A stretch of 64,000 nucleotides of DNA from Candidatus Rokuibacteriota bacterium (GCA_030647435.1 JAUSJX010000029.1:85043-149042), one strand, 5' to 3'. Counted from the first letter of the stretch, positions 24,831 through 33,910 are shown. A program made the numbers and translations. Notes: generated from the letters alone by a model not told the origin.

Positions 24831-26264
24831 ATGAGCGGCAACGGTCATGGAAGCCCGGCAGCCATTCGAGCGCGCTTGAACCATCCGGTGATCGACGCCG
24901 ACGGGCACTGGCTCGAGTACCGCCCCGTCCTCGCCGAGCAGCTGCGGAAGGTCGGCGGGAGCGTTGCTGCGGACGGCTTTGCCTCGGTCGGGCGCGATAC
25001 GCGCGAGGCGCTGTCCATGTCGGTGGACGAGCGGCGCCGGCGCCGGATCTCGCAGGAGGCATTCTGGGGTTCGCCCGAGCGGAACACGCGCGATCGGGCC
25101 ACGGGCCTGCTGCCGCAGCTCCTCTACGAACGACTCGACGAGCTCGGCATCGACTTCGCGGTCCTGTACCCGACGGTCGGGCTGCGCGTGCCCCGCATCA
25201 GCGACGACGCCCAGCGGCGCGCCACGTGCCGGGCGTTCAACGTGGTCACCGCCGACTACTTCCGGGACTTCGCCGACCGCATGACGCCCGCGGCGGTCAT
25301 CCCGGTGCACACGCCGGACGAAGCGATCGAGGAGTTGGAATACTGCGCGCGCCAGCTCGGTTTCAAGGTCGCGATGTTCGGCAGCCTCATCGCCCGCCCG
25401 GCTGCCGCCCAGGACGGCGCCGTCACGTGGTACGACCCGCTCGGCCTCGACAGCGAGTACGACTACGATGCGCTGTGGGCCAAGTGCGCCGAGCTTCGCG
25501 TCGCGCCGACCTTCCACACCGGCGTCCGCCGGCAGGGCCTGCGGCTGTCGCCGACGAACTTCACCTACAACCACATCGGCCACTTTGCCGCCGCCGGCCA
25601 CGCCGTCTGCAAGGCGCTATTCCTGGGGGGAGTCACGCGGCGATTCCCGGGGTTGAACTTCGCGTTTCTCGAGGGCGGCGTGGGCTGGGCGTGCATGCTC
25701 TACGCCGATCTCATCGGCCACTGGGAGAAGCGCAACCGCAAGGCGCTCGAGCATACCGATCCCCGCTCCCTCGACCGCGCGCTGCTCATGGACCTCGTGC
25801 GGAAGTACGGCAGCGAGGACATGGCGGCCGCGCTGCGCGAGCGCGACGGCTGGCCCAACCCCGACGCCGTCACGGCCACGGGCGGCATCGCCGATCTGGA
25901 CGACTACTCCGCGTGCCGGATCGAGCGCAAGGAAGACCTGCGGGATCTCTTCACCAAGCAGTTCTATTTCGGCTGCGAGGCCGACGACCGGAGCAACGCC
26001 TGGGCGTTCGACCGCCGCGTGAACCCGTTCGGCGCGCGGCTCAACGCCATCTTCGGCTCCGACATCGGCCACTTCGACGTGCCGGACATGCTGGACGTGC
26101 TGCCCGAGGCCTACGAGCTGTGCGAGGATGGCCTCATCACCGCCGACGACTTCCGCGATTTCACGTTCGCCAACGCCGTGCGGCTCTGGGGCACGGTCAA
26201 CCCAGCCTTCTTCAGCGGTACCGTGGTGGAGAAGGCAGCCGCCCAAGTGCTCGGGACGGCCTGA
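24831..26264 (+). CDS. Amidohydrolase-2 family metal-dependent hydrolase
   Basis: A 477-aa amidohydrolase (ACMSD/2-pyrone-4,6-dicarboxylate hydrolase-like TIM barrel). The first metal motif is HPVIDADGHWLEYRPVL (D-x-D-x-H), a mid-barrel His occurs in APTFHTGVRRQG and a distal Asp in AIFGSDIGHFDVPDM. It is longer than the usual ~350 aa because of inserts after the N-terminal strand and before the last one. These enzymes hydrolyse or decarboxylate small carboxylic acids; the substrate is unknown. The alpha/beta-hydrolase gene follows 10 nt downstream with a GGAG site. Confidence 0.85.
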   Translation: MSGNGHGSPAAIRARLNHPVIDADGHWLEYRPVLAEQLRKVGGSVAADGFASVGRDTREALSMSVDERRRRRISQEAFWGSPERNTRDRATGLLPQLLYERLDELGIDFAVLYPTVGLRVPRISDDAQRRATCRAFNVVTADYFRDFADRMTPAAVIPVHTPDEAIEELEYCARQLGFKVAMFGSLIARPAAAQDGAVTWYDPLGLDSEYDYDALWAKCAELRVAPTFHTGVRRQGLRLSPTNFTYNHIGHFAAAGHAVCKALFLGGVTRRFPGLNFAFLEGGVGWACMLYADLIGHWEKRNRKALEHTDPRSLDRALLMDLVRKYGSEDMAAALRERDGWPNPDAVTATGGIADLDDYSACRIERKEDLRDLFTKQFYFGCEADDRSNAWAFDRRVNPFGARLNAIFGSDIGHFDVPDMLDVLPEAYELCEDGLITADDFRDFTFANAVRLWGTVNPAFFSGTVVEKAAAQVLGTA

Positions 26265-26274
26265 GGAGCGAATC

Positions 26275-27150
26275 ATGGCCATCAACGCAGCCGTCACGTC
26301 CGCGATCGACGTCGAAGATGTCGAATATCTCCGCCATGGGGACAAGCCGCTCCTGGCGCGCCTCTTCAAGCCGCGCGGCACGGGACCCTTCCCGCTGATC
26401 GTCGAGCTCCACGGCGGCGCCTGGTGCAAGGGCGATCGCCTGAACGACACCGCACTCAACGAGCCCCTGGCGAAGAGCGGCGTGGTCGTGGCGGCGCTGG
26501 ACTTCCGCATGCCGCCGGAGGCCGGGTACCCTGCCTCGATGGCCGACATCAACTACGCGATCCGCTGGTTCAAGACACGCGCGACCGAGCTCGGCAGCCG
26601 CCCCGCCATGGTCGGCGTCCTGGGCATCTCGAGCGGCTCGCACCAGGGCATGCTGAGCGCGATGCGTCCGCGTGACTCGCGCTACTCGGCGATTCCGCTG
26701 CCCGCCGGCGCCCCTGCGGTCGATGCCACGGTCCGCGCCGTCGTCCTGTGCTGGCCGGTTATCGACCCGCTGGGGCGCTATCACTACGCGAAGAAGCTGA
26801 AAGCGGGCGGCAAGCCGTACCCGGACGTCGTGGATCAGGTGCTGCCGCTCCACGATCAGTACTGGCAGACGGAGGCCGCCATGGCCGAGGGCAATCCGGT
26901 CCTCGCACTCGAGCGCGGCGAGCGGGTCGAGATGCCGCCGGTCCTCTACCTCCAGGGCACCAACGACCCGGCGCACCCGCGTCCCCACCTCGATCGGTTC
27001 GTGGCCGGGTACCGCAAGGCGGGCGGCCAGGTCGAGCTGGAGCTCTACGACGACGCCGGGCAGTCGTTCATCACAAAGAACCCAACTTCACCTACCGCCG
27101 TCCGGGCGATGGACAAGATCATCGAATTCGTGCACAAGCAGATCCGGTAA
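26275..27150 (+). CDS. Alpha/beta-hydrolase (HSL/BD-FAE-like) with altered catalytic His
   Basis: A 291-aa esterase-like protein. The oxyanion motif HGGAW is at residues 46-50 and the nucleophile elbow G-I-S119-S-G is intact, followed by GTNDPAHP (acid residue). At the place where family members have A-G-H-x-F, this protein has AGQSF (Gln263), so the usual catalytic His is missing unless another His takes over. No signal peptide. Position between an amidohydrolase and an EthD-like gene suggests a catabolic operon. Function cannot be assigned beyond fold. Confidence 0.8.
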   Translation: MAINAAVTSAIDVEDVEYLRHGDKPLLARLFKPRGTGPFPLIVELHGGAWCKGDRLNDTALNEPLAKSGVVVAALDFRMPPEAGYPASMADINYAIRWFKTRATELGSRPAMVGVLGISSGSHQGMLSAMRPRDSRYSAIPLPAGAPAVDATVRAVVLCWPVIDPLGRYHYAKKLKAGGKPYPDVVDQVLPLHDQYWQTEAAMAEGNPVLALERGERVEMPPVLYLQGTNDPAHPRPHLDRFVAGYRKAGGQVELELYDDAGQSFITKNPTSPTAVRAMDKIIEFVHKQIR

Positions 27151-27156
27151 CGCCGC

Positions 27157-27825
27157 ATGCCGACCAAGCTGAAGGGCGCGGGGCTCCTCATGGTCTGGGC
27201 GGACGTCCCGGCCGACAAGGAGAAAGAGTTCAACCGCTGGTACAACGAGGAGCATCTGCGCGAGCGGCTGGCCGTGCGGGGTTTTCTCTCCGGAGCCCGC
27301 TATGAAGCCGTGAAGAGCGGGCCGAAGCACCTCGCCTGCTACGAGCTGGAAGACGTCTCCGTGCTGGAGAGCGCGGCGTACAAGCGCGTCCAGGCGCACC
27401 CGACGGAATGGACCCAGCGCTGCTCTCCCGAGGCCATCGGCACGACATTCATCCGCAACGTCTACACGATGATCCACCCGAAGACGCTCACGCCGGAGGC
27501 GGCGCAGGGCGGCATGGCGCCTGCGCTCCAGATCGGGCGCATGGATGTGCCGCCCGAAGTCGACGCGGATTTCAACGACTGGTACAACACCATCTACGTG
27601 CCCAACTATGAAAAGGTGCCGGGCGTGATCCGTGGCCGGCGCTATCGAGCGGTGGTCGGCTCGCCGACGTACCTCACGCTCTACGAGTTCGAGCGGCCCG
27701 ATGTATCCGAGAGCGCCGCATGGCTGGCCCAGCGGGACATCTCACCGGTGACGCACCGCATACGCCCGCACATGCGGCACGCGCCGGGCTCTCCCGGCAT
27801 CTGGGTGAAGACGGTCCAGGGTTGA
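27157..27825 (+). CDS. Tandem EthD/dimeric alpha-beta-barrel protein
   Basis: A 222-aa protein with two repeated ferredoxin-like halves. In the first, VWADVPADKEKEFNRWYNEEHL and RYEAVKSGPKHLACYELED; in the second, MDVPPEVDADFNDWYNTIYVPNY and RYRAVVGSPTYLTLYEFERPD. The N/D-x-W-Y-N signature with following conserved residues is that of EthD- or DUF4286-like proteins, which act as small dimeric enzymes or ligand-binding folds. The two halves could pair internally as one barrel. It follows the alpha/beta-hydrolase by 6 nt and ends the operon before a hairpin repeat. Confidence 0.75.
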   Translation: MPTKLKGAGLLMVWADVPADKEKEFNRWYNEEHLRERLAVRGFLSGARYEAVKSGPKHLACYELEDVSVLESAAYKRVQAHPTEWTQRCSPEAIGTTFIRNVYTMIHPKTLTPEAAQGGMAPALQIGRMDVPPEVDADFNDWYNTIYVPNYEKVPGVIRGRRYRAVVGSPTYLTLYEFERPDVSESAAWLAQRDISPVTHRIRPHMRHAPGSPGIWVKTVQG

Positions 27826-27831
27826 CGCGGC

Positions 27832-27900
27832 ACCCCTCACCCTACCCTCTCCCCAGTGGGGAGAGGGAGAGTTAGCGCTCCCCAGGGGGGAGAGGGAGAC
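27832..27900. repeat. GC-rich hairpin repeat, copy B
   Basis: CACCCCTCACCCTACCCTCT is followed by two complementary pairs, CTCTCCCC/GGGGAGAG and CTCCCC/GGGGAG. It lies between convergent genes and could serve as a bidirectional terminator. The minus-strand luciferase-like gene reads into it for its last residues. Confidence 0.6.
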
Positions 27901-28945
27901 TTAGGGCGCGGCGCACGCGCGGGAGCACCTCGCGCGCCATCCGAGCCGTGTAGCCGCTCTCGGGATCGTCGGGGAACTCCGGGTTCGGGATCGGATGCAG
28001 GACGACGTAGTCGAACTCGGCCGGCGCGCCGCGGAGCACGTCGGTCAGCCGGTCGGCAACCTCGCGGGGGCCCCCGCGGAGGCTGAAGGCGTCGGCCGCG
28101 CTCTCCGGCAGGAAATCCACGACCCGTCCGCTCGCCTCGAGGTCGAGCGCGTGGTGGAAGTCGGGCCAGACCTTGTGTTCCCGCTTGAGCGTCTCCGGAT
28201 CCTCCCCCGTCCACGTGAGGCGCGGCGGGTCGAACAACGCCGGCGAGTACTCGTAGTATCCGGCCGCCATGGACTTGGCCATCGTCAGCGCACGGGCCGG
28301 ATCGTCCACGAGCACGGTGTGGAATACGGCGCCCAGGCGGACGGCGGCAGGGTCGCGCCCCGCGTCGGCTGCGCCCGCGCGGATGGCCTCGACGGCCGTC
28401 GCGATGTTCGCCTCATGCGTGCCCACGCGGATGAAGACCCCGTCAGCAACTCCGCCCGCCATCCGGAGCGTGCGCGGGCCGCCGGCGGCGATCCAGATCG
28501 GCACGGGCCGGTGGTGCGGCAGTCGCGCGGGCCGCTCGGCGCCGACGTCGACCGCCTCGCCGTCCAGCAGCGCGCGCATCAGGCGCGTGGCCGCCTCGAG
28601 CTCCTTCACCCGCGCCGGCTTCAGGCCGGCGAGTCTCACGGCCGTGTCGCCGACGCCCCAGCCGAGGAGCGTGCGCCCGGGCGCCAGCTCGTCGATCGTC
28701 GCGATCGAGGACGCGGTGACCGTGGGGTGCCGGTTCACGGGATTGGCAAGGAGGGTCCCGAGCGTGATGCGCTCGGTCGCGCGGGCCGCCGCCGCGAGCA
28801 AGACGTAGGTATCGCGCCGCCGGAGCTGCGAGTCCGGCTGGAGCGCCGCATCCCAGCCGAGCATCTCCGCCCGCCGCACGTCGGCGGCAAACGCGTCCAC
28901 TGAGCGTGAGTCGAACCGGTTCAATCCGAAGCGGGGAATCTTCAA
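27872..28945 (-). CDS. LLM-class F420/FMN-dependent oxidoreductase
   Basis: A 357-aa luciferase-like protein. The TTG start at 28945 overlaps the stop of the upstream dehydrogenase (TTGA). Hallmarks include AEMLGWDAALQPDSQLRRRDTY, ERITLGTLLANPVNRHPTVTASSIATIDEL, GRTLLGWGVGDTAV and PVPIWIAAGGPRTLRMAG, close to methylenetetrahydromethanopterin-reductase-like F420 enzymes. The last residues (SLPLPPGER) are encoded by hairpin repeat copy B, so the native C-terminus was probably extended by repeat insertion. A neighbour of hydroxyacid dehydrogenase and amidohydrolase genes. Confidence 0.85.
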   Translation of the reverse strand: MKIPRFGLNRFDSRSVDAFAADVRRAEMLGWDAALQPDSQLRRRDTYVLLAAAARATERITLGTLLANPVNRHPTVTASSIATIDELAPGRTLLGWGVGDTAVRLAGLKPARVKELEAATRLMRALLDGEAVDVGAERPARLPHHRPVPIWIAAGGPRTLRMAGGVADGVFIRVGTHEANIATAVEAIRAGAADAGRDPAAVRLGAVFHTVLVDDPARALTMAKSMAAGYYEYSPALFDPPRLTWTGEDPETLKREHKVWPDFHHALDLEASGRVVDFLPESAADAFSLRGGPREVADRLTDVLRGAPAEFDYVVLHPIPNPEFPDDPESGYTARMAREVLPRVRRALSLPLPPGER

Positions 28946-29904
28946 TAGCCCTTCTGCTTGTCGATCAACGCGAGGAGCGGCCGTCCGTCCTGGAGCCGGC
29001 GCAGGTTCTCGCAGAAGGTCGCGATCACGCGACCCGCGCGGCGGGGCGACCCGCCCGCGGTGTGCGGGGTCACGATGACTCGCGGGTGCCGCCACAGCGG
29101 GTGATCCTTGGGCAGCGGCTCGGGATCGGTGACGTCGAGCCCAGCGCCCCAGATGAGCCCCTCGTTGACGGCCTCCCACACATCCTCGCCGCGGATGATC
29201 TCGCCCCGGGTGACGTTGATCAGGATGGCGTGCCGCCGCATCTGGGCGAAGCGCTCGCGGGTGAAGAGGTGGTGCGTCGCCTTGGTCAGCGGCAGGGCGA
29301 TCACCACCACGTCGGATGCGCCCAGCAGATCGGCCAGGCGATCGGGCGTCCAGATCGCCTCCACGCCCGGCTCGGGCTCGACGGGCTCGATATCCACGCC
29401 GAGCACGCGCATCCCGAAGGCTACCGCGCGCTTCGCGACGGCGCGGCCGGTTCCCCCGAAACCCACGATGCCCATCGTCTGCTCGTAGAGCTCGCGCTGG
29501 TGCACGCGGATGGGCTCGCGCAGGTCGTAGTCCGGCGTGCGGATCGCGGTGTGCAGCCCGCGCGTGAGTCCCAGGAGGAGCGCAAAGGCGTGCTCCGAGA
29601 GATGGATGCCGACGTCGCCCTTCTCGCTGGCCAGCGGCACGTCGCTGTTCGCGAGCTCAGCCGTGAGGATATTGTCCACCCCCGCGCCGATCGAATGGTA
29701 CAAGCGGAGCTTCGGGGCGAGAGAGAAGTTGTCGGGATGCACGCGCCCAAAGATGATGTCGGTGTCCGGCAGCTCGCGGCGCTGGGTGGCGATGTCCTTG
29801 GCCTCTACGATGCGGCCGCCCGATCCCGCGGCCTCGAGGATATTCGCGCGGTCGGCTTCGCTCAGCGCGGACACGATCAGATTCGGGACGAAGAGGATCT
29901 TCAT
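28942..29904 (-). CDS. D-2-hydroxyacid dehydrogenase
   Basis: A 320-aa NAD-dependent dehydrogenase paralogous to the one at 20882-21850. GIVGFGGTGRAVAKRAVAFGMRVLGVD is the nucleotide-binding segment, NVTRGEIIRGEDVWEAV holds the catalytic Arg, DVTDPEPLPKDHPLW the Glu, and VTPHTAGGSPRRA the His. It starts at ATG 29904, which overlaps the stop of the truncated amidohydrolase tail (ATGA), and its TGA overlaps the TTG of the luciferase-like gene. It reduces a 2-oxoacid; the substrate is unassigned. Confidence 0.9.
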   Translation of the reverse strand: MKILFVPNLIVSALSEADRANILEAAGSGGRIVEAKDIATQRRELPDTDIIFGRVHPDNFSLAPKLRLYHSIGAGVDNILTAELANSDVPLASEKGDVGIHLSEHAFALLLGLTRGLHTAIRTPDYDLREPIRVHQRELYEQTMGIVGFGGTGRAVAKRAVAFGMRVLGVDIEPVEPEPGVEAIWTPDRLADLLGASDVVVIALPLTKATHHLFTRERFAQMRRHAILINVTRGEIIRGEDVWEAVNEGLIWGAGLDVTDPEPLPKDHPLWRHPRVIVTPHTAGGSPRRAGRVIATFCENLRRLQDGRPLLALIDKQKGY

Positions 29905-30059
29905 ACCGCGAAGGTGTAGAGGCGCGCGGCGTTCTCGCACACGATCTTCCGCCGCACGCCGGCGGGCAGGTGCCCCATCTCTCGCGCGATGTACTCGCGC
30001 GAGTCGGGCCAGATGCCGTCGGGATGCGGGAAGTCAGAGCCCCACATGATCTGGGCCGG
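29901..30059 (-). pseudogene. Truncated tail of a second amidohydrolase
   Basis: In one frame: MWGSDFPHPDGIWPDSREYI, then AREMGHLPAGVRRKIVCENAARLYTF-AV and TGA. This parallels the last ~50 residues of the intact amidohydrolase just upstream, whose tail reads MWGSDYPHGDGVWPESSRYI...HLPAETTHRITCENAGKFYG. The fragment starts almost immediately after that gene's TAG. It retains the ATGA overlap with the next gene, so a whole gene once stood here and lost its 5' part. It could be read only as a short peptide. Confidence 0.75.
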
Positions 30060-31202
30060 CTACTTAATCAAACCGTAGAACTTCCCGGCGTTTTCGCAGG
30101 TGATCCTGTGCGTCGTCTCGGCCGGTAGGTGGCCGAACTGCTCGTCGATATATCTCGAGGACTCGGGCCAGACGCCGTCGCCGTGCGGGTAGTCGGAGCC
30201 CCACATGAGCGTCTCGACGCCCATGTCGTCGATCAGCTTTGTGCCGATCCGGTCGAACTGGAACGTGGCCTTGCACTGCCGGCGCCAGTAGTCGGAGGGC
30301 TTCATCGTGAGCCCCAGGTCGTGGAAGCGGTCCTCCCACTCGAAGTCCATCCGGTCGAGCGCGTAGGGTACCCAGCCGATGCCGCTCTCACCGAACGCGA
30401 TCCTCACTCGCGGGTAGCGCTCCAGCACGCCGGCGCCGATGACGGCGGCCAGGATGTTGACGAGGTTCATCTGGAACCCGGAGACGACGGTGAAGAAGGC
30501 GGCGCGGCGGGTCCGGCCGGTCTGCTTGTCGAGCACGCCCGGCGGGAGCGCCGGGAACGTGTGGAAATGCAGCGGCAGTCCCACGTCGTTCACCGCCTGC
30601 CAGAGCGGCTCCCAGTCCGGATGCCACATGGGCTCCATGTCCCAGGAGCAGGAGAGCTCCATGCCGCGCACGCCCGAGCCGGCGACGCGATGGATCTCCT
30701 TGACGGCCGCGCCGATGTCGCCGTACGGCAGGCAGGCGAGCCCGATGTACCGATCGGGGTCGTGACGGACGAAGTCGGCGAGCCAGTCGTTGTAGACGCG
30801 GAACATCTCCGTGGCGGCCTCGTGGTCCCCGAGCCGCGTTGCCGCCCCGAGGATGCCGTAGAGGACCTCGGCCTGGACGCCGTCGCGATCCATGTCCTTG
30901 GCGCGCAGGTGAGGGTCCGCTGGGCGGCGGATGCCCTTCTTGCCGTCTGCGTAGAGGCCGGTCGCCGCCATGACATCCACGCGATGGTGTTGGCCCGGCA
31001 CGTACTTCGACCCGGCGGGGCCGACGCCGCCCACGAGCCCGAAGGAGGTGCCGTTCTTGGACGTCCAGAACGGGCCGTCCGGTCCGTCGGTGACGTACGG
31101 CATCCTATCTTTCAGACCCGCCGAGGCGCCCGAGGTGAACAGATCCGGTGGCACCCAGGGCAGATCGATGTGGCAGTCGGCCGAGATGCGCGTGTAGTTC
31201 AT
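30060..31202 (-). CDS. Amidohydrolase-2 family metal-dependent hydrolase
   Basis: A 380-aa TIM-barrel amidohydrolase. ISADCHIDLPWVP gives the D-x-H-x-D first motif, LHFHTFPALPP a barrel His, RIAFGESGIGWVPYALDRMDFEW the later barrel strand and ETLMWGSDYPHGDGVWPES the terminal metal Asp. Closest in character to the 40340-41488 gene. Likely acts on a small organic acid. Start ATG 31202. It is followed directly by the truncated tail of a paralogue, and is preceded by an ABC substrate-binding protein gene 24 nt upstream. Confidence 0.88.
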   Translation of the reverse strand: MNYTRISADCHIDLPWVPPDLFTSGASAGLKDRMPYVTDGPDGPFWTSKNGTSFGLVGGVGPAGSKYVPGQHHRVDVMAATGLYADGKKGIRRPADPHLRAKDMDRDGVQAEVLYGILGAATRLGDHEAATEMFRVYNDWLADFVRHDPDRYIGLACLPYGDIGAAVKEIHRVAGSGVRGMELSCSWDMEPMWHPDWEPLWQAVNDVGLPLHFHTFPALPPGVLDKQTGRTRRAAFFTVVSGFQMNLVNILAAVIGAGVLERYPRVRIAFGESGIGWVPYALDRMDFEWEDRFHDLGLTMKPSDYWRRQCKATFQFDRIGTKLIDDMGVETLMWGSDYPHGDGVWPESSRYIDEQFGHLPAETTHRITCENAGKFYGLIK

Positions 31203-31226
31203 GGTGTCATCCTCGCTGGAGTCGGT

Positions 31227-32762
31227 TCACGGCTTGAGACGCACATCCTCGTACGGCGCCGAGTACGGGTGGAACGGGATCAGGGCGAGCGCCGGCTCCT
31301 CGACCCTCGGGCCGACGCCGCGGATGAACCCGTTCTCCCAGATCGGCGCGAAAATGGTGCGGTCGTGCAGGATCCGCTGGATCTGGTGGAGCAGCTCTTC
31401 TCGCTTGCGCCGGTCCAGCTCGCGCGCCTGCCTCTCGAAGAGGTCCTGGACCTCGGGCAATGATCCGGCGGCGAATGCCCCGCCCTTGACCGCCATGATC
31501 TGGAGCCGCGTCGCCGCGTTACCGGACGGACCCAGCCCCGCAAAGACCACGCCCTTGAGCTTGCCCTCCCGCCAGGCGGAGAAGAAGGCGGCGCGCTCCA
31601 TCGTGCGGATCCTGAGCCGGATGCCGACGGCGGCTAGGTAATTCGCGATGGCCTCCCCGGCGCCTTCGTACGGCGGCGCGATGGTGAAGTCGCCGCCGTC
31701 GAAACCCCCCGGATGCCCGGCCTCGGCGAGCAAACGCTTGGCCCGGGCAGGGTCGTACGGGTCGGCGGCGATCGGCAGGGCGAACTCCATCGCGCGCGGC
31801 ACCACGTTCCCCGTCAGCCCCGCGAAGCCCAGCTGCTCGGCCGTGTTGAGCGCGGCGCGGTCGATCGCGAGGCTGGCCGCCAGCCTGACGCGCGCGTCGC
31901 GCCACGGCGAGGCCGCGTCCCACTGGTCCCGGAAGTCGAGGGAGAAGATGGTGTTGCTGCGGACCGCCATGAGCTTGAGCCCCGGCGTGCGCCTGACGTC
32001 CTCGGCGATCGGCCCGTTCAGGAAATACGCGATGTCCACGTCGCCCCGCTTGAGCGCGGCGGCGCGGGTGGTCTCGTCCGGCAGGCTGCGGAAGACGAGC
32101 CGCTTGACGCGCGGGACTTTTCGCCAGTAGCCCTCGAAGGCCTCGAGCGTCATCTCGACGCCGGGTGAAACACTGATTACCCGGTAAGGCCCGGCGCCGA
32201 CCGGCGCCTTCTTGAATCCGCCCTCGCCCACGGCCTGGACGTACTTGCGGGGCACGATCCACCCGGCGCTCGTCGCCGTGGTGCCGTAGAACGTGATGAA
32301 GTCCGGCCAGGGCTCCTTGAGGCGGAACTGGATGCGCCGCGCGTCGAGGGTCCGGACCTCTTTCACCTTGTCCTTGAGGAGCTGCGAATTGGCGCCCTTG
32401 TAGCGCTCGAAGGAGAACTTCACGTCGTCGGCCGTCAGCAGCTCGCCGTTGTGGAAGCGGACGCCGCTCCGAAGCAGGAACTCGTACACGAGCCCGTCGG
32501 GGGACAGCGACCACGATTCGGCCAGGCAGGGCGCGGTCACGCCCGAAGGCATCGGCTTCAAGAGCGCGTCGTGGACTGCGTAGAGCGTTAGGTACGGCGT
32601 GATCGAACCCTCGTTCTCTGCCGGATCGAGCCAGCGGGGGGCGAGCGTGAAGTGCACCGCCCAGGTCACCTGGCCCGACGGCGCCGGATCGGCCGCCACC
32701 GCCGGCGTCGCGGAGGAGACGAGACAGAGCGCCAGGAGGACCCCGCGGGCGAGCGTGCTCAC
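31227..32762 (-). CDS. ABC transporter solute-binding protein, family 5 (peptide/opine/nickel)
   Basis: A 511-aa SBP_bac_5 protein. GTG at 32762 overlaps the upstream dehydrogenase stop (GTGA). N-terminal residues form a signal peptide ending in TPAVAADP. The SBP_bac_5 signature is present: LAESWSLSPDGLVYEFLLRS, then GVRFHNGELLTADDVKFSFERY, GAGPYRVIS, and DPARAKRLLAEAGHPGGFDG. It would capture a peptide or related solute in the periplasm. No permease or ATPase genes adjoin it, so it is an orphan binding protein or partners with a transporter elsewhere. Confidence 0.88.
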   Translation of the reverse strand: MSTLARGVLLALCLVSSATPAVAADPAPSGQVTWAVHFTLAPRWLDPAENEGSITPYLTLYAVHDALLKPMPSGVTAPCLAESWSLSPDGLVYEFLLRSGVRFHNGELLTADDVKFSFERYKGANSQLLKDKVKEVRTLDARRIQFRLKEPWPDFITFYGTTATSAGWIVPRKYVQAVGEGGFKKAPVGAGPYRVISVSPGVEMTLEAFEGYWRKVPRVKRLVFRSLPDETTRAAALKRGDVDIAYFLNGPIAEDVRRTPGLKLMAVRSNTIFSLDFRDQWDAASPWRDARVRLAASLAIDRAALNTAEQLGFAGLTGNVVPRAMEFALPIAADPYDPARAKRLLAEAGHPGGFDGGDFTIAPPYEGAGEAIANYLAAVGIRLRIRTMERAAFFSAWREGKLKGVVFAGLGPSGNAATRLQIMAVKGGAFAAGSLPEVQDLFERQARELDRRKREELLHQIQRILHDRTIFAPIWENGFIRGVGPRVEEPALALIPFHPYSAPYEDVRLKP

Positions 32763-33880
32763 ATCGAGATCGCGGCGCGGGAGAGGCGCTGCGGCCCGGC
32801 CTGGCGTTCCCGCCAGTCGGCCTGCTGGAAGGCGTCCGAGATGCGCTCCAGCGGGAACACGTGGGAGACGACGCGCTCGAAGGGAAAGCGCTTGAGGTTG
32901 CGTCGCAGGAACGCCAGCGACTGCTCGAGCGCCCATGGAGAATAGTTCGAGGTCGCCACGAGGCGCACGTTGCCGCGCACCAGCGCGGTGGCGTCGTAGG
33001 AGAAGACATTGCCGGGCGCGATGCTGCCGACCTCGAGGTAGCAACCGCCGCCGCGCAGCATGCGCAGGCCTTCGGGAATGACCTCGGGATAGCCGACTAG
33101 GTCTGCGACGACATCCGCGCCGAAGCCGCCCGTCAGCTCCTTCACCGCGTCCACGCGCCGATCGGCCGTCGGCAGCTCGACGGCGTTCAGCGTGTGGTCG
33201 GCGCCGAACGCGCGGGCGAGCTCAAGCCGGTCGGGCAGCCGGTCGATCACGATGATCTGGTCCGCGCCCATGTCGCGCGCCACCGCCACCGCGTTGATGC
33301 CGAGGCCGCCCGCGCCCTGCACCACCACCGTGTGCCCCGCGCGGAGCCCCGAGCGCCTGAGGCCGTAGAGCACCTGGGAGAGCGCGCAGTTGCTTGGCGT
33401 CGCGACGTCGTCGGAGATCTCGTCGGGGATCTTGAAGACGAAGTGCCCGGGGCGCAGGTAGTAGTAGTCGCCGTAGGCGTTGTTGAAGTAGGGCGGCGTG
33501 CCCGCCACCCGGTTGGGCCGCACCTTGCGCTGGCAGCTGCCCATCTCGTCGTGGAGACAGACGGGACAGCGTCCGCAGGGGAAGAAGTAGCAATACGTCA
33601 CGCGGTCGCCCTCGCGCAGCGGCTGGCCCATCGAGTCGGCGGTGACGCCCGCCCCCAGCCGCTCGACGCGCCCGCACATCTCGTGGCCGAACGTCAGATC
33701 CTGCGGGCTCGCGCCGTAGGTCTCCTTCATCTCGCCGCGCCAGATGTGCAGATCGAAGCCGCAGACTCCCGCGCGCGTCAGCCGCACGAGGATGGCGCCG
33801 GGCTCGACCTCCGGCACGGGATACTCCCGCAGCTCGAACTCGCCTCCGTACGCCCGCAGCACCGCCACCCGGCCCTTCAT
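32759..33880 (-). CDS. Zinc-binding medium-chain alcohol dehydrogenase
   Basis: A 373-aa MDR dehydrogenase. Catalytic zinc ligands are Cys40 (RAGVCGFDLHIWRG) and His66-Glu67 (LTFGHEMCG). The structural-zinc Cys cluster is CYFFPCGRCPVCLHDEMGSC. The NAD(P) Rossmann motif VVQGAGGLGINAVAVARDMGA follows. Substrate is unassigned; the operon context is a solute-binding protein, amidohydrolase, hydroxyacid dehydrogenase and luciferase-like protein. GTGA overlap with the next gene indicates translational coupling. Confidence 0.9.
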   Translation of the reverse strand: MKGRVAVLRAYGGEFELREYPVPEVEPGAILVRLTRAGVCGFDLHIWRGEMKETYGASPQDLTFGHEMCGRVERLGAGVTADSMGQPLREGDRVTYCYFFPCGRCPVCLHDEMGSCQRKVRPNRVAGTPPYFNNAYGDYYYLRPGHFVFKIPDEISDDVATPSNCALSQVLYGLRRSGLRAGHTVVVQGAGGLGINAVAVARDMGADQIIVIDRLPDRLELARAFGADHTLNAVELPTADRRVDAVKELTGGFGADVVADLVGYPEVIPEGLRMLRGGGCYLEVGSIAPGNVFSYDATALVRGNVRLVATSNYSPWALEQSLAFLRRNLKRFPFERVVSHVFPLERISDAFQQADWRERQAGPQRLSRAAISM

Positions 33881-33910
33881 ACGCCCTCCCCGACGGATCG
33901 CAGCCCCATG

